A stretch of DNA of 64,000 nt from Pelagibacterium sp. (GTDB lineage Bacteria > Pseudomonadota > Alphaproteobacteria > Rhizobiales > Devosiaceae): contig PBNW01000009.1 of the NCBI GenBank assembly GCA_002723255.1, forward strand, positions 1 through 64,000, read 5' to 3'. Both the position numbers and the translations under genes were made by a program. How positions within the stretch are numbered: the stretch's first letter is position 1; every line of letters starts with the position of its first letter. The notes beneath the pieces were generated by a model that ran no database searches, was not told the origin of the DNA, and saw only the letters and a list, made by a program, of their open reading frames with translations. Shown piece by piece: positions 59,290-64,000 of this stretch.

Positions 59290-60702
59290 ATGAGCAATCC
59301 TGCCGACAGTTCCCAAACCCCCATCCGCGACACGCACTGGGTGCTTCCCACCACCATTCTGGGCTCCAGCCTGGGCTTTATCGACGGCTCGGTGGTCAAT
59401 GTCGCCTTGCCCGCCATACAGTCCGACCTCGATGCCGGGCTCGCAACTGCCCAATGGGTGGTCAACGGCTACATGCTCATGCTCGGCAGCCTCATCCTGC
59501 TTGGCGGCACAATCGGCGACCGCTTCGGCCAGCGCCGGGTCTTTCTTTTCGGCCTTGTCGGCTTTGCCTTGGCCTCCATCGCCTGCGCGCTCGCCCCGTC
59601 CCCACTGGCCCTCGTTGTCGCGCGGACAATCCAGGGGATCGCCGCTGCCTTCCTCGTCCCGTCCAGCCTGGCCCTGATCGGCTCTGCTTTCACTGGCGAA
59701 GCACGCGGCAAGGCCATAGGCACGTGGGCGGCAGCAGGAGCACTCACTACCGCACTCGGCCCGCCCTTTGGCGGCTGGCTCGTCGATACGGTTGGCTGGC
59801 GGGCCATCTTTTATATCAACATTCCCATTGCCGCCGCCGCGCTGGCCATGGGCTGGCGCATCGCCGCAGCACCCTCTGGCCGCACCCATCGCGAGTTCGA
59901 CATTGCCGGCACGATCGCCATGGTCGCAGGGCTCGGCCTGCTCTCTTACGGCCTCATCACCGCCGGCGAGGGCAATACAACCAACGGTAGCCTCGCCATT
60001 GCCGCTTCAATTCCCTTCGCCATCGCCTTTTTCTTCATTGAGCGCCGCGCCGGCGAACCGCTCGTGCCCATGGGGCTGTTCGCCAACAGTCAGTTTTCCG
60101 GCGCAAACCTGCTCACCATAACCCTCTATGCTTCGCTTTCAGGCTCTCTGTTCATCCTGCCTTTCGTCTTGATCTACGCAAACGGCTACAGCGCCACCAT
60201 GGCCGGCGCCGCGCTGTTGCCGTTCTCGATCCTGCTCGGACTGGGCTCGCGCTATGCCGGCGCGCTGGCCAAGCGCATCGGCACCCGCATCATGCTGATC
60301 GCCGGGCCGGCAGCCACCGGCGTCGGCTATGTGGTCCTGGCCCTGATGGTCGACCTCGGCGGATATTGGATGGCCTTCTTCCCGGGCCTCGTCATCATCG
60401 GGGTGGGCATGACGATAACCGTCGCGCCGCTCACCACTGCCGTGTTCGATGCCGCCCCTGACGATGCCGGCGGCACCGCCTCGGGCATCAACAACGCTGC
60501 CTCGCGCATTGGTGGTCTGGTCGCCGTCGCTGCCCTTGGCTTTGCTTTTGGTGGGTCCGATCTTTCAACCCTGCCACCCGAGGCCCTGCGTATGTCCTAT
60601 CGCTGGATCATGGCCGCAGCCGCCTGCCTGGCCTTCCTGAGCGCGTTGGCAGCCGCCGGCACCATCGGAGTGGGAAAGGGCAGGGCGCAAGAAACCTCCT
60701 GA
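59290..60702 (+). CDS. MFS drug exporter, 14-helix (DHA2, EmrB/QacA-like)
   Basis: 470 aa with about 14 membrane helices. Motif A-like LLGGTIGDRFGQRRVFLFG and motif C-like GPPFGGWLVDTVGWRAIFYINIP (quoted in part: GWRAIFYINIP) mark the EmrB/QacA group of proton-driven multidrug exporters. No EmrA-type adaptor is adjacent, so it may work as a single pump. It lies 35 bases after the hydrolase gene and converges with the DUF4180-like gene. Confidence 0.9.
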   Translation: MSNPADSSQTPIRDTHWVLPTTILGSSLGFIDGSVVNVALPAIQSDLDAGLATAQWVVNGYMLMLGSLILLGGTIGDRFGQRRVFLFGLVGFALASIACALAPSPLALVVARTIQGIAAAFLVPSSLALIGSAFTGEARGKAIGTWAAAGALTTALGPPFGGWLVDTVGWRAIFYINIPIAAAALAMGWRIAAAPSGRTHREFDIAGTIAMVAGLGLLSYGLITAGEGNTTNGSLAIAASIPFAIAFFFIERRAGEPLVPMGLFANSQFSGANLLTITLYASLSGSLFILPFVLIYANGYSATMAGAALLPFSILLGLGSRYAGALAKRIGTRIMLIAGPAATGVGYVVLALMVDLGGYWMAFFPGLVIIGVGMTITVAPLTTAVFDAAPDDAGGTASGINNAASRIGGLVAVAALGFAFGGSDLSTLPPEALRMSYRWIMAAAACLAFLSALAAAGTIGVGKGRAQETS

Positions 60703-60703
60703 A

Positions 60704-61066
60704 TCAGCTCACAAGCCGCGCCTCGAGCGCCGCCATATCGGCCACGAACCAGAGCGTCAGTCCCTTGTTGGTCTCATAGACGTAATCGCGGAAGGCTTTG
60801 CTCGCTTCCACATGGCCAGAGACATCCCCGATAATGACCATCCGAACGCGATAATTGGACGCTTTCTGAGCCATTTCGCCCAGAATCCCTGACCGCAAGT
60901 CAAACACCTCGTCCGGCAGGCAACCGGCCGGCACGACGATACGCTCCGCTTCATGCTCCCACGCCAACCCGATCAGATCATTGGCCAAATTCTCCGCTGG
61001 CAGCTTCTCCGCCCCATCGACGACAAACGTTTTTAGATTGGCGATCCAGGTAGCGGTACGGCCCAT
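60704..61066 (-). CDS. DUF4180-like protein
   Basis: 120 aa, soluble, with alternating strands and helices and the segment RIVVPAGCLPDEVFDLRSGI that fits DUF4180, a small STAS/SpoIIAA-like fold of unknown role. It is convergent with the MFS gene, whose stop is one base away, and divergent from the binding protein gene. No partner evident. Confidence 0.65.
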   Translation of the reverse strand: MGRTATWIANLKTFVVDGAEKLPAENLANDLIGLAWEHEAERIVVPAGCLPDEVFDLRSGILGEMAQKASNYRVRMVIIGDVSGHVEASKAFRDYVYETNKGLTLWFVADMAALEARLVS

Positions 61067-61175
61067 GTGTGTGATCTCACGCTGAAACGGTGTGCAATTG
61101 TATCAGGCACCCAAATTCTGAGGTAGTATCCGACTTCAGGCAAAGAAAGTGCTGCAATTTGGGAAGGAGAACGGT

Positions 61176-62747
61176 ATGACCAGATTAGGGCTTATAGCGG
61201 GTGTGCTGTTAGCGACATCTGCGATGGCTGGCATTGCCAACGCCGAGACCTTTCGCTGGTCAGCCACGACCGATCCATCGACCATGGATCCTCATGCGGC
61301 CAATCTGGCACCGGTCACCTCGTTTCTCAACAACATATACGAAGGGCTCGTCCGCCGCGGCAAGGACATGGCGCTCGAACCCTCTCTGGCCACCAGTTGG
61401 GAGCCGCTCGAGGATGAAGATGGCTGGCGCTTCCATTTGCGCGAAGGGGTCACGTTTCATGACGGTTCGACCTTTAACGCCGACGATGTGCTGTTTTCCT
61501 ACGAGCGTGGGATCTCCGAACAGTCGGACGTTCGCTCATGGTTCGCGCCGGTATCTGAAGTTCGCGTAGTGGACGATCTCACCGTTGAGATCGTGCTCAA
61601 TGCGCCCAACCCGATTTTCCCCGATTCCATCGCCAACTGGATGATCATGGATCGCGACTGGGCCCAGGCCAATGGCTCGATTGCCCCGGCCCGCGATCAG
61701 CAGACCGCGGCTACATTGGAGACCAACGGCACAGGGCCATTTATGCTGGTCGATCGGGAACCAGGGGTCCAAACAACGCTCGTGCCCAATCCTGACTGGT
61801 GGGATACCCCCGAACACAACATCACCCAAGCCATCTTCAATCCCATTACCACAGCCGCGACCGCTATCGCCGCCCTTGTCTCCAACGAGGTGGACATGCT
61901 GGCTTCGGTGCCGGTCCAGGACGTCGAGCGCTTGCGGGCCAGTGAGGGCATCACGATCTTTGAAGGGATCGAGGCACGCGTTATCATGCTCGGCTTCGGC
62001 CACGACAAGGACATGCTTTATGGCGGCGATGGCTCTGTGCAAGGCAATCCCTTTCAGGACGTTTTGGTTCGCCGGGCCGTAGCGCATGCGGTCAACGTCG
62101 AAGCCATCGATCAAATCCTGATGAACGGCCTCGCCAAGCCCGCAAGCCAGCTTCAACCCGCCGGATTGTCAGGCTATTCACAACAACATTCCGACCGCCC
62201 GGAATATGACCTCGAACGGGCAGCCCAACTTTTGACCGAGGCCGGCCATCCAGACGGGTTCAGCTTCAATTTCAAGTGTACCAACGATCGCTATCTCAAC
62301 GATTCAGAGGTCTGCCAGGCCATCGTTGCCATGCTCGCTCAGATCGGCCTTGAAGCGCAGCTCGAAGCAATTCCGGTTGCCAATTACTGGACCGAACTGC
62401 GTGAAGGCAATTACGATATGTATCTGCTCGGCTGGTCACCGGGCACCTTCGACGCTGAGCACCCGATCCGCTTTCTTGCACACACGCCGACCGACACTCT
62501 GGGCACATGGAACTACGGTGGCTACTCGAACGCCCGCATCGATGAATTGCTTCCCATGGTCCAATCAGAACTCGATCCCGAGTTGCGTCAGTCCATGCTC
62601 GACGAAATCGCCGGCATTCTGCAAGAGGAGGTCGCATACGTTCCGCTCTATGAAGAACCGCTCGTCTGGGCGGCACGCGACGGGATATCAGTCGTGCAGC
62701 GTCCCGACAATTTCTTCATGCTGCGCTGGGTCACTGTCGATCGCTAG
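61176..62747 (+). CDS. ABC transporter substrate-binding protein, family 5
   Basis: 523 aa. Periplasmic binding protein of the dipeptide/oligopeptide/nickel class. Signal peptide 1-24 (ends NAET), then RWSATTDPSTMDPH, the family segment NNIYEGLVRRG, and FHLREGVTFHDGSTFNADDVLFS (quoted in part: FHDGSTFNADDV). AAGGAG precedes the ATG at 61176. Permease and ATPase genes normally follow, but here only repeats, a dif-like site and an insertion sequence do, so the transporter may have been split. Confidence 0.9.
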   Translation: MTRLGLIAGVLLATSAMAGIANAETFRWSATTDPSTMDPHAANLAPVTSFLNNIYEGLVRRGKDMALEPSLATSWEPLEDEDGWRFHLREGVTFHDGSTFNADDVLFSYERGISEQSDVRSWFAPVSEVRVVDDLTVEIVLNAPNPIFPDSIANWMIMDRDWAQANGSIAPARDQQTAATLETNGTGPFMLVDREPGVQTTLVPNPDWWDTPEHNITQAIFNPITTAATAIAALVSNEVDMLASVPVQDVERLRASEGITIFEGIEARVIMLGFGHDKDMLYGGDGSVQGNPFQDVLVRRAVAHAVNVEAIDQILMNGLAKPASQLQPAGLSGYSQQHSDRPEYDLERAAQLLTEAGHPDGFSFNFKCTNDRYLNDSEVCQAIVAMLAQIGLEAQLEAIPVANYWTELREGNYDMYLLGWSPGTFDAEHPIRFLAHTPTDTLGTWNYGGYSNARIDELLPMVQSELDPELRQSMLDEIAGILQEEVAYVPLYEEPLVWAARDGISVVQRPDNFFMLRWVTVDR

Positions 62748-62806
62748 GTCATTTTGCGGGAGGATGGATGCCGCATTCCCGACAAAAACGTGACCGAACA
62801 AACACT

Positions 62807-62912
62807 TAGAGCGTGTCCAGCAAAAGTGGAAACGGTTTTGCGGTTCGGACACGCGACAAAACAAGGATTTAGAGCCAAGGATTTGATTCAATCAAATCCT
62901 GAACGGCTCTAG
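62807..62912 (+). repeat. Composite palindromic repeat, copy B
   Basis: 106 bases, the same two-module design as copy A at 29290-29394. Module 1 begins TAGAGCGTGTCC; GCGTGTCC and GGACACGC form perfect outer arms around GCAAAA / TTTTGC, and it ends with ACAAAACAAGG. Module 2 has outer arms TAGAGCC / GGCTCTA and a 10-base inner palindrome GGATTTGATT / AATCAAATCC. Shared landmarks with copy A include TAGAGCG, GTCC, CAAAACAAG and GATTCAAT. Confidence 0.8.
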
Positions 62913-62965
62913 AGAGGCTTTTTGCAGCTCCACACGGCCATGACCGCAGTTGTCGTTTGTGATAA

Positions 62966-62993
62966 AAGTTCCATAATATATATTATGCGAATA
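62966..62993 (-). other. dif: Candidate dif site (XerC/XerD chromosome dimer resolution)
   Basis: Read on the minus strand: XerC-like arm TATTCGCATAA (62983-62993), 6-base centre TATATA (62977-62982), XerD-like arm TTATGGAACTT (62966-62976). It agrees with E. coli dif, as I remember it, at 20 of 28 positions, including the CGCATAA and TTATG core. The core (62972-62987) is a perfect 16-base palindrome. The polarity of GGGCAGGG octamers across the window points to it. Orientation of the arms is less certain than the site itself. Confidence 0.75.
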
Positions 62994-63010
62994 ACGGATG
63001 TAGCGGCTAT

Positions 63011-63049
63011 TTAGTAATGCGACACATGGGCCACTTAGAGATGCGACAC
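63011..63049 (+). repeat. Subterminal direct repeats of the IS
   Basis: Two 15-base copies (63011-63025 and 63035-63049) differ at two central positions and share TTAG and ATGCGACAC. Their start-to-start distance of 24 bases is a little over two helical turns, which would place both on a similar face of the DNA for a bound transposase. Confidence 0.7.
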
Positions 63050-63127
63050 CCGCCCCTCTAACTGTGGTCAAGTTCAACATTGGAAGGAAGACTGGCTTCG
63101 ACGACGCTTAGCGCTGACGGAGTTGCC

Positions 63128-64000
63128 ATGTCCTTGATCACCATGTCGCAGAAAGAACTGAACCGCCTCGAAGCCATTCAGAAAATCCGGGCACGCCAAT
63201 TGAGTGTTGTCCAGGCCGCTGAACTGCTCCACATCAGCCGCAGCCAGGTTCACCGGCTCTTGCAAGCCTACGATCGCGCCGGCGCCGATGGTCTTGCGTC
63301 CAAGAAGCGCAGCCGGCCGAGCAATCGCCGCCATACAAACGATTTCCGTAATCATGTGCTCGATCTGGTTCGTGCGCATTATCCGGATTTCGGGCCGACC
63401 TTTGCCCGAGAGAAGCTGGTCGAGCGACATGGCCTCGGGATCAGCAAAGAGACCTTGCGCAAATGGATGATCGAATCTGGGCTCTGGACGTCTCGCCGCG
63501 AGCGCAAGCGGAGGATTTTCCAACCCCGCGGCCGCCGCGATTGTTTTGGAGAGCTGGTGCAGATCGATGGCTCTCATCACTGGTGGTTCGAGGAGCGCGG
63601 CCCCAAGTGCGCCCTGCTCGTTTATATCGACGACGCGACCGGCAAGCTCCTTCACCTGCGTTTTGCCAAGTCCGAGAACACCTTCGACTATTTCCAGGCG
63701 ACGAAGGCTTATTTGCAGGAATGGGGCAAGCCGATCGCCTTCTATAGCGATAAGCACGGCGTTTTCCGCACCACGCATGCCTCCGAGAAGGACCGCACCA
63801 GCGGGTTCACCCAGTTCGGCCGCGCCCTTTATGAGCTCAATATCGACATCATCTGCGCAAACACGCCGCAGGCCAAGGGCCGTGTGGAGCGCGCCAACCT
63901 CACTCTGCAAGACCGACTGGTCAAGGAGCTTCGGCTACGCCGGATCTGCACCATCGAGGCTGCAAACGCTTACGTTTCCGAGTTTATCGCAGATTTCAAC
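63128..64000 (+). CDS. IS1202/ISNCY-like transposase (cut by window end)
   Basis: The first 291 codons are open without a stop. An N-terminal helix-turn-helix (LSVVQAAELLHISRSQVHRLL) is followed by a second one (KETLRKWMIESGLW) and a DDE integrase core. The catalytic residues visible are Asp in ELVQIDGSHHWW, Asp in AFYSDKHGVF and Glu in KGRVERANLTLQ. The pattern is that of transposases filed as ISNCY or IS1202 in databases; IS481 is a more distant alternative. The C-terminal part lies beyond 64000. Confidence 0.88.
   Translation, partial: MSLITMSQKELNRLEAIQKIRARQLSVVQAAELLHISRSQVHRLLQAYDRAGADGLASKKRSRPSNRRHTNDFRNHVLDLVRAHYPDFGPTFAREKLVERHGLGISKETLRKWMIESGLWTSRRERKRRIFQPRGRRDCFGELVQIDGSHHWWFEERGPKCALLVYIDDATGKLLHLRFAKSENTFDYFQATKAYLQEWGKPIAFYSDKHGVFRTTHASEKDRTSGFTQFGRALYELNIDIICANTPQAKGRVERANLTLQDRLVKELRLRRICTIEAANAYVSEFIADFN

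Larger units (their letters stand above)
62748..63127. other. Intergenic region with repeat, dif-like site and IS end
   Basis: These 380 bases hold no gene. From left to right: composite palindromic repeat copy B (62807-62912), the dif-like XerCD site (62966-62993), a 5-base spacer, and the probable left end of an insertion sequence starting TGT at 62999 with two internal 15-base direct repeats. The transposase starts at 63128. Confidence 0.75.
62999..64000 (+). mobile_element. Insertion sequence (IS1202/ISNCY-like), left part
   Basis: The element probably begins at TGTAGCGG (62999), 5 bases from the XerC-like arm of the dif site, and runs off the window at 64000. Its subterminal region has a 15-base direct repeat, TTAG(T/A)(A/G)ATGCGACAC, at 63011-63025 and 63035-63049, spaced 24 bases; such repeats are candidate transposase binding sites. 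The transposase gene begins at 63128. The right end and any target duplication are outside the window. Confidence 0.75.

Noticed and set aside
63011-63049. Start of a CRISPR array
   Set aside because: Only two copies, with a 9-base gap, directly before a transposase gene; they fit an IS end.

Overview
The window looks like chromosomal core DNA of an alphaproteobacterium of the order Hyphomicrobiales, probably Devosiaceae (Pelagibacterium/Devosia-like). The evidence is the high GC content, the protein sequences, and the gene order pdhABC-lpdA-lipA-coq10 / cinA-ispDF-dusB-ntrBCYX-trkA-hfq-hflX-mazG, which is typical of that order. I count 59 supported protein genes, 44 of them on the + strand, and one tRNA-Ser. 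There is no rRNA, CRISPR array or phage.

Layout. 1-538: no gene, but nested inverted repeats. 0.5-4.5 kb (-): ppiD-trpE-trpG. 4.7-10.5 kb (+): tpiA, secG, pyrG, two small genes, eno and ftsB. 10.7-18.4 kb (+): pyruvate dehydrogenase genes with a GDSL hydrolase, lipoyl synthase and a Coq10-type protein. 18.4-20.1 kb (-): cinA-type amidase and ispDF. 20.3-30.8 kb (+): dusB, ntrB, ntrC, ntrY, ntrX, trkA, trkH. 31.0-39.5 kb: hfq-hflX, convergent mazG, then recG divergent from sdhE-mfd. 39.6-44.7 kb: an IalB-like protein, a UbiH-type hydroxylase, a TerC-like protein, a quinone reductase and a DMT exporter. 44.8-49.5 kb: tRNA-Ser, an AKR/MFS pair divergent from a LysR regulator, and a group of small envelope or unknown genes. 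49.6-51.9 kb: the 5-oxoprolinase genes pxpBCA. 52.0-59.3 kb: rlpA, a D,D-carboxypeptidase, tmk, holB, metG, tatD and a metallo-beta-lactamase-fold hydrolase. 59.3-62.7 kb: a 14-helix MFS pump, a DUF4180-like gene and a solitary peptide-type binding protein. 62.8-64.0 kb: a composite palindromic repeat, a dif-like XerCD site and the left part of an insertion sequence.

Most interesting signals. (1) A 28-bp dif-like sequence at 62966-62993. (2) The octamer GGGCAGGG, matching the FtsK-orienting KOPS consensus, occurs at least 18 times on the + strand against one reverse copy found, so nearly all copies point at that dif. Together these suggest that the right edge of the window is the replication terminus. 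(3) An IS1202/ISNCY-like transposase gene whose probable left end lies 5 bp from the XerC-like arm of the dif. (4) Two families of dispersed hairpin repeats; in one of them the stem sequence differs between copies while pairing is kept. (5) An NtrX that lacks both the GAFTGA loop and the Walker B aspartate.
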